A program made the position numbers and the translations under genes. Positions 1 through 9,986 of a stretch of DNA of 64,000 bases are shown here, piece by piece (position 1 is the stretch's first letter; each line of letters starts with the position of its first letter). Origin of the DNA: Actinacidiphila cocklensis. Its GTDB lineage: Bacteria > Actinomycetota > Actinomycetes > Streptomycetales > Streptomycetaceae. The notes under the pieces were generated by a model. The model saw only the letters and a list, made by a program, of their open reading frames with translations. It was not told the DNA's origin and ran no database searches. The DNA lies in NCBI RefSeq assembly GCF_907177275.1, contig NZ_CAJSLV010000048.1, positions 207,476 to 271,475 of the forward strand. Reading direction: 5' to 3'.

Positions 1-387
1 CTTACGCGTCGCACGACGACGGGCAGGCGCCGCAGCCTCTGTCGCGGGGGATTCTTCGGTGCCGGCTGCCGCAGCCTCGGGCGCGGCAGCCGTCTTGCGG
101 GTCGCACGGCGGCGCGGACGGGCCGGAGCGGCGTCCTCGGAGGCTGCGGCGGCGTCGCCGGTCTGGCCCGCCGAGTCGGTGGGTGCGGCCTCGGCGGCCG
201 CGGTCTTGCGCGTACGGCGCTTGGCCGGCGCGGCCTCGGGCGCGTCGCCGGCGACGGAGTCGCCGTCCGCGGTGGAGCCGGCCGGGGGGCCGGCGGGGCG
301 GGAGGCGGCGCGGCGGCGGCGGGCCGGAGCGGCCTGCGCCGGGGTGTCGTCGCCTGCGGTCGGCTGGGAATCGGTCTGGTCGGGCAT
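1..387 (-). CDS. rne: Ribonuclease E/G, N-terminal part only (cut by window edge)
   Basis: Only the first 129 codons are present; the frame runs off the left edge. Translation from the ATG at 387 begins MPDQTDSQPTAGDD and continues into a low-complexity Ala/Arg/Pro/Thr region with repeated RRRRAASR, RRTRKTAAA and RRRATRK motifs. This is the style of the disordered, basic N-terminal extension of Streptomyces RNase E/G (RNase ES), which precedes the S1 and catalytic domains. None of the catalytic part is visible, so the call rests on the N-terminal style and on the neighbour: a TIGR03936 gene lies directly upstream of rne in streptomycetes. The role in the family is 5'-end-sensitive endonucleolytic mRNA decay and rRNA processing. 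The frame stays open upstream of 387, so the exact start is uncertain. The 215 bases between this start and the next gene show no other gene. Confidence 0.7.
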   Translation of the reverse strand, partial: MPDQTDSQPTAGDDTPAQAAPARRRRAASRPAGPPAGSTADGDSVAGDAPEAAPAKRRTRKTAAAEAAPTDSAGQTGDAAAASEDAAPARPRRRATRKTAAAPEAAAAGTEESPATEAAAPARRRATRK

Positions 388-602
388 TCGGGCATTGCTC
401 CCGTCGGGCTCCCGGGCGCCGCGTCCAGGTCGGAGGGGGCAGGCCGCTTGGTCGCGGGGCCGCCCTCCGGGGCGCGGGCGCCGCACGGGAGCTGCTGTGT
501 CGCTCATCGGCCGCCCCTGTGGGGGCCGACGAAAGTCTCATGTGGTCAGCGGCGCCGGACCCGGGTGGCTCCCTGGTGCGTCGGCGACGCGTGACGACGT
601 GG

Positions 603-1421
603 CTACGCGGAACCGGCGGGCACCGCCACTGCGTCGCGATCTGGCGCGAGCGGGTCGGTGACCGTCCCGGTGTCCTCGTCGAGCGGCCCCTGCGCCAGCC
701 TGGTCACCGCTGCGGGGACCGGCGGCGCGAGGTCGGCCGTCGCATGGAGGCCGGACAGTACGTCGTCGGGTCGTACGGCAGGTGTCAGGTGTCGCACAAC
801 CAGCCGCAGTATCGCACAAGCCTGGTCCTGCGGCCTATCGGCACCCTCGCGCGTCGTGTCGGCGAGGTCGCCGGCGGCCCCGTCGCCCTCCACGACCTCG
901 AACCGCGTGACGGCGGCCCGGCAGTCGAAGGTGCGGATGCCGTTCTTGGTGCTGCGCTGTACTTCCACGGTGTCCGCGGCAAGGAACGCCGCGACCGCCT
1001 GCCTGGCCACGGCCGGCTCGACGCCGTCGAGCCTGAGCTGCCAGACCGACGCTTCGAGGCGGTCCGCCAGGCCCGAGGTGCGGGCCTCGACCGCCTCGAT
1101 GACATCGAGTCCGGCCGGCAGCGACTCGTCCAGCAGCGCCCGCAGCATCTCCGGGTCGCGGAACTGGGCCAGCCCGATCTCCAGGTACTCCGCCTCGCTG
1201 CCGACGCCGGTGGGTGCGGCGTTGGCGTAGGACACCTTGGGGTGCGGGGTGAATCCCGCCGAGTACGCCATGGGCACCTCGGCGCGGCGCAGAGCCCGCT
1301 CGAAGGCGCGCTGGAAGTCACGGTGGCTGGTGAACCGGAGGCGGCCCCGCTTGGTGTAGCGGAGACGGATGCGCTGCACCGCGGGTGCGGGCGGCGGGCC
1401 TTCGGGCTGTCGCTTGCCCAG
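603..1421 (-). CDS. TIGR03936 family protein (DUF2344, radical-SAM associated)
   Basis: The core reads VQRIRLRYTKRGRLRF, then a conserved SHRDFQRAFERALRR stretch and GFTPHPKVSYANAAPTG, diagnostic of the DUF2344/TIGR03936 family. This family is encoded near, or fused to, TIGR03960 radical SAM proteins, and that partner is present at 4938-6860. Its biochemical role is not established. The first standard start in frame is GTG at 1379 (258 residues). The 14 codons upstream, back to a CTG at 1421, read GKRQPEGPPPAPA, which matches the N-terminus I recall for Streptomyces homologues (MAKRQPEGPPPAPAVQRIRL). An in-frame stop lies just beyond, at 1428-1430. I therefore favour the rare CTG start, giving 272 residues; an AGGG purine run sits about 11 bases upstream of it. 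If CTG is not used, the gene is 603-1379. Confidence 0.82.
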   Translation of the reverse strand: MGKRQPEGPPPAPAVQRIRLRYTKRGRLRFTSHRDFQRAFERALRRAEVPMAYSAGFTPHPKVSYANAAPTGVGSEAEYLEIGLAQFRDPEMLRALLDESLPAGLDVIEAVEARTSGLADRLEASVWQLRLDGVEPAVARQAVAAFLAADTVEVQRSTKNGIRTFDCRAAVTRFEVVEGDGAAGDLADTTREGADRPQDQACAILRLVVRHLTPAVRPDDVLSGLHATADLAPPVPAAVTRLAQGPLDEDTGTVTDPLAPDRDAVAVPAGSA

Positions 1422-1503
1422 TGTCGTTCAGTCCCTACGTGCGAATCGGGGGTACGTCGTCCCGTCCAAGGTTACGCCGCGCCACAGGGCACCGCCGCCG
1501 CCC

Positions 1504-2460
1504 TCAGCGGTGGGACGGCGGTGTGCGCCCGTCGCTGCCGCCGTCGCCGCGGCCGAAGTCCTTGCGGGGGTCGGGCCGCCGCTGCACGGGAGCCTGCGCG
1601 GGGGCGGGTGGCGGGGCGGGGCGCTCGTACCGCTGCTGCTCGGGAGCCGGCGCGGGCGCCGGTTGCGGCGCGGCAGTGGACGCCGGGGCGGGCGGAGGCT
1701 GCGGTGTCCTGCGGTGCGGAGCCACGGGCGGCGGGCGGTGCGCGGGCGCACCGAGCAGCGCGCGGCGTACGGTGCGCCGCACCTCGGCGACGGCTTCCGC
1801 GACCGGCCGCAGGACCGCCCGCACGAGCCAGCGCAGCACCGGGCCGAGGGTCCGGCTCCAGACCCACGCCACCGGGATGACGACCAGCACCCGGCCGATC
1901 CAGGCCAGCGCCCGTCCGATCGCCCGCGACACGTACGCCGTCGCCCGCCATGCGTAGGCCAGCGCCGACCCGATCCCCCGGGCGATCGGCACGACGACCC
2001 ACCGCCACAGGAAGCCCAGCGGCACCACCAGCAGGTAGTGCACGAGGAAGCCCACCGCGGCGCCGATCGCCCGGGCCACCGGCAGGATCAGCACCCTGCC
2101 GATCGGCGCGAGCACGTAACGCCAGAGGGCGACCACCGGCCACACCACGAGGTAGCGCCACAGGAACGCCACCGCGGTGCCGAGCGGTACGAGGACGTAG
2201 CGGTAGAGGAGGGTGAGCGGCCACACGACCAGGTAGCGCCACAGGAACGCCAGCGGCGGCGCCAGCACGTTCCGCCACACCCACAGGAACGCGGTCCTGC
2301 CCGCGCGTCCGACGGCGGCCAGCAGGTCCCACAGCAGCCGCAGCGGCAGGACGACGACGAACGCGACGACGCGTACGGGGATCCTTATCGCAGCGGTCAG
2401 GCAGCCGTCGCCGCCTGCTCCTTCCGGCGCGGGGCGCCGGCCCTCCCCCTGAAGACTCAT
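1504..2460 (-). CDS. Trp/Arg-rich repeat membrane protein, unknown function
   Basis: This 318-residue protein has a polar N-terminus (about 1-25), then about 190 residues of imperfect repeats of roughly 20 residues built on the pattern FLWRYLVVWPL, LYRYVLVPLG, LWRYVLAPIG and FLWRWVVVPIA. A Pro/Ala-rich, highly charged tail follows from about residue 215. Each repeat pairs a short hydrophobic stretch with an Arg-Tyr/Trp pair and a Pro. This suggests re-entrant or interfacial helices rather than ordinary 20-residue spans. I do not recognise a named family; similar proteins occur near rne in Streptomyces, so it is probably real. Codon use is typical of the window. It lies between the TIGR03936 and TetR genes on the same strand. 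The ATG is preceded by a weak purine stretch. No function is proposed. Confidence 0.7.
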   Translation of the reverse strand: MSLQGEGRRPAPEGAGGDGCLTAAIRIPVRVVAFVVVLPLRLLWDLLAAVGRAGRTAFLWVWRNVLAPPLAFLWRYLVVWPLTLLYRYVLVPLGTAVAFLWRYLVVWPVVALWRYVLAPIGRVLILPVARAIGAAVGFLVHYLLVVPLGFLWRWVVVPIARGIGSALAYAWRATAYVSRAIGRALAWIGRVLVVIPVAWVWSRTLGPVLRWLVRAVLRPVAEAVAEVRRTVRRALLGAPAHRPPPVAPHRRTPQPPPAPASTAAPQPAPAPAPEQQRYERPAPPPAPAQAPVQRRPDPRKDFGRGDGGSDGRTPPSHR

Positions 2461-2570
2461 GGCCAGAACCTAACGGACCCCTGGCCGGCAGGGGACCCCG
2501 AGGGGGTGCCATGTTGCGGCGGCCCGGCGGCCGCGCCGGTGTGGCGGCTCCCCGTGCCCCTGACGGGCGG

Positions 2571-3197
2571 TCACCCGCGGGGGCGGAGGCCGACGAGGCC
2601 GGTGAGGAAGCGGTCCAGCTGTTCGGCGAAGGGCGGCCACGGCGTGGCGCAGCGGTTGATCCGCATCGACACGCTGCCGTGCACCGCCGCCATGAGGTCC
2701 TGGGCGGTCTCCCTCGGATCGCGCCGCGGCGCGAGGCCCGCGGCGACGCAGCGCTCGACCGCGGCCACCCAACTCTCCTTGAAGTCCCGCCTGAAGCGCA
2801 TCTCGACCCGCTGGTTGAGGGTGCTCTCGTGGAGCACCTTGTACAGCCCGGTGTGCTCCTGCGCCCACGTCCCCAGCAGCAGCATCCTCGCGCGGAGCGC
2901 CTCGGCGGGGTCGGCCGCGGACGCGTCCGCGGCCTCCATGGCCCGCATGATGTCGCTGTGGCAGCGTTCGAGGGTGGCGAGAACCAAAGCGTCGCGATCG
3001 GCGAAGTGCAGGTAGACGGATGTCGCGGCGATGCCGATCTCGCGGGCCACGGCCCGCATCGACAGCGCCTGGTCGTCCGCGAGCACGTCCAGCATCTCGG
3101 TGGCCGTGGCGATGATGTCGGCCCGCAGCCGCTCGCCCTGGCCACGCGGGTTGTTGCGGCTCCGGGTCCCGCTCCGGGGTGGAGTGGTCGCATCCAT
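2571..3197 (-). CDS. TetR/AcrR family transcriptional regulator
   Basis: A 208-residue protein with an N-terminal helix-turn-helix at about residues 45-72 (LSMRAVAREIGIAATS followed by VYLHFADRDAL), the standard TetR recognition pattern, and a helical C-terminal ligand/dimerisation domain including HGSVSMRINRC. The length is usual for the family. It is divergent from the gene at 3282, separated by 84 bases that contain a 28-bp perfect dyad (3221-3248). By the usual TetR arrangement it probably represses itself and that neighbour. The ligand is unknown. The start is the ATG at 3197 (MDATTPP). Confidence 0.88.
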   Translation of the reverse strand: MDATTPPRSGTRSRNNPRGQGERLRADIIATATEMLDVLADDQALSMRAVAREIGIAATSVYLHFADRDALVLATLERCHSDIMRAMEAADASAADPAEALRARMLLLGTWAQEHTGLYKVLHESTLNQRVEMRFRRDFKESWVAAVERCVAAGLAPRRDPRETAQDLMAAVHGSVSMRINRCATPWPPFAEQLDRFLTGLVGLRPRG

Positions 3198-3220
3198 GAT
3201 TGCGATTGTATGGGCACAAC

Positions 3221-3248
3221 CCGTAGGGCTACAGTCGTAGCCCTACGG
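3221..3248. promoter_or_regulatory. Candidate TetR operator (28-bp dyad)
   Basis: Perfect inverted repeat: arms CCGTAGGGCTA at 3221-3231 and TAGCCCTACGG at 3238-3248 around a 6-base spacer. It lies in the 84-bp gap between the divergent TetR gene and the gene starting at 3282. Its length and position fit a TetR dimer-of-dimers or extended-dimer operator overlapping both promoters. Binding by the neighbour is inferred. Confidence 0.65.
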
Positions 3249-3281
3249 CCGTTCGGTCAGAGCGACACCGAGGAGGCACCC

Positions 3282-3794
3282 GTGGACCACAGCAGGGACA
3301 TGCCCGTCGAGACACCGGTGGACACCCTCACGTACCACCAGGGTTGGGACGAGTTCCCGGAGTTGACCGACCGCGAGAAGGTCACGCTGTGCGTCGTCGC
3401 CGACATCTGCCGGCAGACGCTGGGCATGCCCTTCGAGTCGCAGGGCACGATGGGGCTCACCCACGGCGTGTCCGGCGACGCGCTGCGCGAACTGCTCATC
3501 TTCCAGGGCGACTACGCCGACCTGCAGCGCCACCTGTACGCCGCCACAGCACAGTTGACGGTGCGTGAGCGGGTCTTCGGCGCGCTGACCGCGGACGTGC
3601 TGCACGGCGTGCTCGACGGCGTCTTCGCCGTCCATGTCTCCAGGGCACTGGCGATCGGCGCGTCGCCCGCCGACGTGCGGGCCGCGATCCGCTTCTCCGG
3701 CCAGTTCGGCGCGACCGCGGCATGGCACGGCCTGCGGGCCGCCGAGCGGCTGCTCCCCACCGCGGCGGACACCCAGGACACCGCGGTCGCCTAG
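3282..3794 (+). CDS. Carboxymuconolactone decarboxylase-like (AhpD-fold) protein
   Basis: I chose the GTG at 3282 because AGGAGG at 3271-3276 stands 5 bases upstream; it gives 170 residues starting MDHSRDMPVETPVDTL. The central segment LTDREKVTLCVVADICRQ, followed by THGVSGDALRELLIF and later ADVRAAIRFSGQFG, follows the helical pattern of the carboxymuconolactone decarboxylase family (two-helix repeats with a GVS/T-x-x-ELREVL-like motif). I do not see the CxxC redox pair of AhpD-type peroxidases, so a peroxidase function is not supported. The gene is divergent from a TetR regulator with a shared palindrome, so it is probably the regulated target. Substrate unknown. Confidence 0.7.
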   Translation: MDHSRDMPVETPVDTLTYHQGWDEFPELTDREKVTLCVVADICRQTLGMPFESQGTMGLTHGVSGDALRELLIFQGDYADLQRHLYAATAQLTVRERVFGALTADVLHGVLDGVFAVHVSRALAIGASPADVRAAIRFSGQFGATAAWHGLRAAERLLPTAADTQDTAVA

Positions 3795-3828
3795 CACCCC
3801 GCGGCCGCGCGCAGGGCCACGACCAGGA

Positions 3829-4248
3829 TCACTCCTGGCCGCGGTACTCGGCGACGGCGTCGGCGAGCAGGCCGAGGCCGACACCGAGCATCCAGGAGTC
3901 CTTGGCCAGCGCGATGCCCTCCTGCGTGGGCCACACACTGCCGGGCTGCCGCATCCCCGGGGTGCGCGCGTACAGGCCCAGCAGGGCCGAGGCGAACCCG
4001 GTCAGCGCCGCACCGGCCACCACACCCGGCACGAACGGTGTCAGCAGCAGCGTCCCGGTGGCGATCTCCCCGCACGCCAGCAGGCGCTGGAACTGCTGCG
4101 GGGTTAGCTTCTTGAACACCGGATACGTCCCGCAGGCCATCCCGTGCAGCATCTCCGCGGTGGCGTCGTCGCCCTTCCACTTCTGCAGCCCCGTGTGCAG
4201 GACGAACGCACCGGTGGCCGCCCGAGGCGGGGCTTGCCGCAGCTTCAT
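3829..4248 (-). CDS. DoxX-like small membrane protein
   Basis: A 139-residue protein starting MKLRQAPPRAATGAFVLHTG; GAGGAG sits 6 bases before the ATG at 4248. About four hydrophobic segments are visible: the N-terminal GAFVLHTG region, IATGTLLLTPFVPGVVAG at the centre, ALTGFASALLGLYA, and SWMLGVGLGLLADAVA near the end. This matches the DoxX/DoxD-type four-helix membrane fold seen in many actinobacterial proteins of unknown function. It lies downstream of, and on the same strand as, the acetyltransferase gene with a 98-base gap, and convergent to the AhpD-fold gene. Function is unknown beyond membrane location. Confidence 0.72.
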   Translation of the reverse strand: MKLRQAPPRAATGAFVLHTGLQKWKGDDATAEMLHGMACGTYPVFKKLTPQQFQRLLACGEIATGTLLLTPFVPGVVAGAALTGFASALLGLYARTPGMRQPGSVWPTQEGIALAKDSWMLGVGLGLLADAVAEYRGQE

Positions 4249-4346
4249 GACCGACTCCTCACAGCTCGCGTGGCGCCCCTCCCCCAGGATGCCCGCCCCG
4301 CCAGGACCCGCCACCCGGCCGCCGCCGGACGTGCCCCCGCGCCGGC

Positions 4347-4901
4347 TCAGGAGGTCGGCGGGACCGGGGACCACACGCCGAACCACTGCTCGGCACCGTA
4401 CTCCTCGAACCGCTCCACCTCGGTGAACCCCAGCTTCGCCGCGAGGCGCATCGAGCGGCCGTTGGCGGCCTGGGTGGTGAGCACCACCGGCTCGCCGGGA
4501 AACGCGCCCGCGAACCAGCCGAGCGCCGCCGCACACGCCTCGGCGGCATACCCGTAGCCCCACGCGTGAGGCAGGAACATGTAGCCGAGTTCCGCCTCCC
4601 CGCCCTCCGTACGGACGTGCCCGGGACGCTCCGCGTCACGCCGGTCGAGCAGCTGGATGAAGCCGATCATCGCCCCGTCGAGCTCGGCCACGAAGAAGCC
4701 GGGGCGCCGCCCCGGCACCTCGGGCACCGTGCGCTCCAGCTCGTCGCGCGGGCGGGCGCCACCGACGTAGGTGCCCACCTCCTGCGAGGCGGACAGCTCG
4801 ATGCACGCCGCACGGTCCCGCGCCTCGGACTCGCGCAGCACCAGCCGCGCGGTCCTGATCGGGGCGGGCGGCCAGGCGGCGGAAGGTCCCGGCTCGGTCA
4901 T
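4347..4901 (-). CDS. GNAT family N-acetyltransferase (RimJ/RimL type)
   Basis: A 184-residue protein opening with IRTARLVLRESEARDRAACIEL, the N-terminal beta-alpha signature of the RimJ/RimL branch of GNAT enzymes. The acetyl-CoA region is ELGYMFLPHAWGYGYAAEA at the centre, followed by NGRSMRLAAKLGFTEVERFE, the typical C-terminal helix-strand. It should transfer an acetyl group from acetyl-CoA to an amine; the substrate cannot be told from sequence. The start is the ATG at 4901. It stands alone between the radical SAM gene and the DoxX-like gene. Confidence 0.85.
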   Translation of the reverse strand: MTEPGPSAAWPPAPIRTARLVLRESEARDRAACIELSASQEVGTYVGGARPRDELERTVPEVPGRRPGFFVAELDGAMIGFIQLLDRRDAERPGHVRTEGGEAELGYMFLPHAWGYGYAAEACAAALGWFAGAFPGEPVVLTTQAANGRSMRLAAKLGFTEVERFEEYGAEQWFGVWSPVPPTS

Positions 4902-4937
4902 GCCGGGGAACCTACCGCACGCGCGCCGGGCCGGGCC

Positions 4938-6860
<1,923 letters not shown>

Positions 6861-6931
6861 CTCGGCGACTTTCATCAGCTGGGCGGTGGGCGCCCCCGGG
6901 CGGCGGCCCAAGGGGTGGGTGACCCTCAAGA

Positions 6932-8452
6932 CTACCCGGACGCCCAGCCCTCCCGGTCCGCCCGCGCCCAGGCCCCCGGCAGCTCCGCCTCGACGTCCGC
7001 TGCCCGTGCCCGCTCGGCGTCCAGCAGCGCGTCGTACGGTGCCGGGTCCTCGCCCGCGGCACGCGCGCCGGCCGCGGCGCCGTCCAGCGCGGTCCTGCAC
7101 AGCACGCTGTCCTGGTGCTCGCCGAGCAGCTGCTGCAGCGCCTTCATGCGGCCGGTGTGCGCCTTCGCGGGCGCCCCCAGCACGGGCTGCACGGCCTCGC
7201 CGGAGTAGCGGGCGCGCTTGGCCGCCTTGCGGGCCTCGTGCAGTGCGACGTCCTTGTCCTGGCCGGGCTCCAGCGCGAGCGCCGCCTCGACGGCGCGCCG
7301 CAGCCGCGCCAGGTCCCGCCGTACGGTCGCGGCGGCGGCCTCCGCCGCGTGCCGGCGGGCGGGCTTGCGGTACGGCGGGGCGGCGATCAGCGCTTCGAGT
7401 GCGTCGAGCAGGGCGAAGTAGCGGGTGCCGTCCAGGGTTTCCAGCAGGGCGGTGTGCGAGGCGGACGACGTCTCCGCCGCCAGCGCGTGCAGCCGTTCCC
7501 GCACGGCGTCGGTGGCCAGGGCGCCGTCCAGCTCGCCGAGCCGGACCGACAGCCGCTCCGCGAGCACCTCGCGGTCGCGCTCGGTGCCGAGGACCGCGGC
7601 GAGCCATTTCAGCTCGGCGCCCAGCGGGTCGGTGACCGCCCGGTCCAGTTCCTTGCGGAAGCTCTTGAGGGCGCTGCGTGCCCGGCGGGTCGCGACCCGC
7701 ATCTGGTGGACGGCGTCCTCCTCGTCCCTGCGGACGGCCGGGTCGAGCGCCAGGATCGCGGTGAGCTGGGCGTGCAGGTAGCCGACGGCGGTCTGCCCCG
7801 CGCTGCCCGGCACCGCGGGCGGCCCGGCCGGCGGGGCGACCAGCAGCCCGCCCAGCGCCCTGGCCAGCTTCGACGGGGAGGCCGAGCGGTGCAGGCCGGC
7901 CGCGGTGAGCCGCTCCTCGACCGCGTCGAGCAGCGCCGCGTCCCCTCGTGCCGCCGCGCCCAGCTCCACCTCGACCTCGGTCCACCGCGACTCCCGGCCG
8001 GCCGGGAGGACCTGGGCCTGCACCCGGTCGTAGGCCACTTCGGCGAGGATCGCGCCCTGGGGGTCCAGCAGGTGGACGCGGCGGCGGGAGGTGCGCAGCC
8101 GCGCCACCGGGTGCAGTTCGCGGCCGCGGGCCAGGGCCGCGGCCTCGTCGCGCAGCTCCTTCGGGGGGCCGTCCGCGGCGGGGGTCAGCGGGACCTGCAC
8201 CTCGGTGCGGGTGTCCGCCGCCGCGGCGGGCAGCTTCAGGTGCCAGCCGGCGTCGTCCCCGCCGGTGCGGCGGCGCAGCGTCACCTTGTGCGCGGCCAGG
8301 GCCAGGCCGGCGGTGTCGTAGTACACCGCCTCCAATTGGACGGCGTCCAGCGCTCTCGACCCTGCGGTCAGCCCGGCGAGATCCGCCCGTACGGTGCCGG
8401 TGCCGTCACCGGCCTCGTACTTCCGCTCCGTCTCCCGCACTCGGGCGCCCAT
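6932..8452 (-). CDS. CYTH and CHAD domain protein
   Basis: A 506-residue protein. The N-terminal CYTH domain (about residues 5-205) shows VRETERKYEA, the charged ExExK-type signature, then YYDTAGLALAAHKVTLRRR and WHLKLP. These are the acidic and basic ligands that in the family bind triphosphates or polyphosphate with a metal. The C-terminal CHAD domain (about 220-490) starts with the conserved helix AVHQMRVATRRARSALKSF and repeats His/Arg helices such as LHEARKAAKRARYSGEA, typical of polyphosphate-binding CHAD domains. A link to polyphosphate is therefore likely, but no catalytic activity can be assigned. The ATG at 8452 gives the expected CYTH start. It ends 71 bases before the radical SAM start on the same strand. 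Confidence 0.9.
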   Translation of the reverse strand: MGARVRETERKYEAGDGTGTVRADLAGLTAGSRALDAVQLEAVYYDTAGLALAAHKVTLRRRTGGDDAGWHLKLPAAAADTRTEVQVPLTPAADGPPKELRDEAAALARGRELHPVARLRTSRRRVHLLDPQGAILAEVAYDRVQAQVLPAGRESRWTEVEVELGAAARGDAALLDAVEERLTAAGLHRSASPSKLARALGGLLVAPPAGPPAVPGSAGQTAVGYLHAQLTAILALDPAVRRDEEDAVHQMRVATRRARSALKSFRKELDRAVTDPLGAELKWLAAVLGTERDREVLAERLSVRLGELDGALATDAVRERLHALAAETSSASHTALLETLDGTRYFALLDALEALIAAPPYRKPARRHAAEAAAATVRRDLARLRRAVEAALALEPGQDKDVALHEARKAAKRARYSGEAVQPVLGAPAKAHTGRMKALQQLLGEHQDSVLCRTALDGAAAGARAAGEDPAPYDALLDAERARAADVEAELPGAWARADREGWASG

Positions 8453-8530
8453 ACGGCGACGGTACCTCGCCGCTGCCGCTGAGCCGAGCCCCTGACACCT
8501 TGCCCTCTGCGTGGAGGGCGAGCGTTTTGC

Positions 8531-8566
8531 GGGGCGCGGGGACCTGCGCGCTCAGCCCCCACCGGG
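8531..8566 (-). repeat. Dispersed Streptomyces-type intergenic repeat, inverted copy
   Basis: Read on the minus strand, this is a version of the element whose core is CGCGCAGTTCCCCGCGCCCC. It opposes the copy at 8621-8657, so the two arms (about 36 bases with a few mismatches) could fold into one long stem. Further copies lie near 45282, 45360, 51444, 51517 and 51586. Confidence 0.7.
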
Positions 8567-8620
8567 GCGCGGGTCGTCTCCGTCGGAAAGGGGCTGTTCG
8601 GTCCCGTGCCGGACCACCGC

Positions 8621-8657
8621 CCGGTGGGGGCTGGTCGCGCAGTTCCCCGCGCCCCTG
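8621..8657 (+). repeat. Dispersed Streptomyces-type intergenic repeat, direct copy
   Basis: Contains CTGGTCGCGCAGTTCCCCGC followed by GCCCCTG. It is nearly identical to the copy at 51517-51566, and inverted relative to 8531-8566. Confidence 0.75.
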
Positions 8658-8786
8658 ATGGGCACCCTCTACACAAGGGGCACCCCGCACCCGCCGCGCC
8701 CCGCGGAAGGGCATCCCTCTGGGCAAGGGGGGCCGCCCGGGCCGCCGCGGGCCGCGGAAGGGCATCCCCGGCAGCAAGGGCACCGG

Positions 8787-9986
8787 CTACGCCGACATCG
8801 GGCGCTGCATCTTCACGGACTGGAGGAGGCCTATGGCCACGCAGTTGGCGAACATGGATGACCCTCCGTAGGAGACGAAGGGTAGGGGGATGCCCGCGAC
8901 CGGCATGATGCCCAGCGTCATGCCGATGTTCTCGAAGGCCTGGAAGGCGAACCACGCCACGATGCCGGCGGCGACGATCGTGCCGTAGAGGTCGGTCGCC
9001 CCGCGGGCGATGGCGCAGCCGCGCCAGAGGATCACGCCGATCAGCAGGATGATGAACGCCGCACCGACGAAGCCCAGTTCCTCGCCGGCCACCGAGAAGA
9101 CGAAGTCCGTCTGCTGCTCGGGCACGAACTGCCCGGTGGTCTGGCTGCCGTGGAAGAGGCCTTTGCCGAGCAGGCCGCCCGAGCCGATCGCGATCCGCGC
9201 CTGGCTGGTGTTGTAGCCGACCCCTGAGGGGTCGAGCGCGGGGTTGGCGAAGGCCGCGAAGCGGTCGATCTGGTACTTGTCGAGGATGCCGAGCTGCCAG
9301 ACCAGCAGGGCGCCGAGGATGCCGGAGGCGATCAGCCCGAAGACCCAGCGGTTGGACGCGCCGGAGGCGAGCAGCACGCCGAGGATGATCGCGCCGAGCA
9401 CCATCACCGAGCCGAGGTCCGGCATCATCATGATGATCGCGATGGGCAGCGCGGCCAGGCCAAGGGACTGCAGGACGGTGCGGTGGTCGGGGTGTTCGCG
9501 GTCGCCCGCGTCGACCCGGGCGGACAGCACCACCGCCATGCCGAGGATGATCGCGACCTTCACGAACTCCGAGGGCTGGAGCGAGAAGCCGCCGCCGATG
9601 ACGATCCAGGAGTGCGCGCCGTTGACGGTGGAGCCGAGCGGGCTGAGCACCGCGAGGATGCCGAGGATGGCGAGGGCGTAGTAGAAGGGCACCACGTCCC
9701 GCATCCTGCGGTGGCCGATCACGACCGCGCCGATGCCGAGGCCGGCGCCGATGCCGGCGTTCATCAGGTGCCGCAGCAGGAAGTAGTACTGGTCGCCGTG
9801 GGTGAGGCCGGTGCGGTGGCGGGTCGCCGAGTACACCAGCAGGGTGCCGATGCCGCACAGCAGCAGGGCCGCGAAGAGCAGCAGCCAGTCCATCCGGCGC
9901 ACTATCGAGTCCCGGGCGAAGATCTTGCCGAGGGCCGACTTCTCCGGGGTGTAGCGGCGGATCGTGGTGTAGCCGGAGGCGCTCAT
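8787..9986 (-). CDS. rodA: RodA/FtsW-type SEDS peptidoglycan glycosyltransferase
   Basis: A 399-residue polytopic membrane protein. After a 35-residue cytoplasmic start there are about ten hydrophobic segments beginning MDWLLLFAALLLCGIGTLLV. SEDS family signatures are present: HSWIVIGGGFSLQPSEFVK, MMPDLGSVMVLGAI, GQFVPEQQTDFVFSVAGEELG and GIMPVAGIPLPFVSYGGSSM. The enzyme polymerises glycan strands from lipid II at the membrane together with a class B PBP. Here the stop overlaps the mrdA gene by 4 bp, and the PBP is its expected partner. In Streptomyces this cluster acts mainly in spore wall synthesis. The start is the ATG at 9986. Confidence 0.95.
   Translation of the reverse strand: MSASGYTTIRRYTPEKSALGKIFARDSIVRRMDWLLLFAALLLCGIGTLLVYSATRHRTGLTHGDQYYFLLRHLMNAGIGAGLGIGAVVIGHRRMRDVVPFYYALAILGILAVLSPLGSTVNGAHSWIVIGGGFSLQPSEFVKVAIILGMAVVLSARVDAGDREHPDHRTVLQSLGLAALPIAIIMMMPDLGSVMVLGAIILGVLLASGASNRWVFGLIASGILGALLVWQLGILDKYQIDRFAAFANPALDPSGVGYNTSQARIAIGSGGLLGKGLFHGSQTTGQFVPEQQTDFVFSVAGEELGFVGAAFIILLIGVILWRGCAIARGATDLYGTIVAAGIVAWFAFQAFENIGMTLGIMPVAGIPLPFVSYGGSSMFANCVAIGLLQSVKMQRPMSA

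Larger units (their letters stand above)
8453..8786. other. 334-base intergenic stretch with GC-rich inverted repeats, no gene
   Basis: No credible gene is seen between the CYTH-CHAD start and the rodA stop. It holds a short hairpin (GCCCTC..GAGGGC near 8503-8520) and two opposed copies of a dispersed repeat (see the repeat entries at 8531 and 8621). The right part (8660-8786) is a run of G/C-rich, low-complexity sequence with CCGCGGAAGGGCATCCC twice. Confidence 0.6.
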
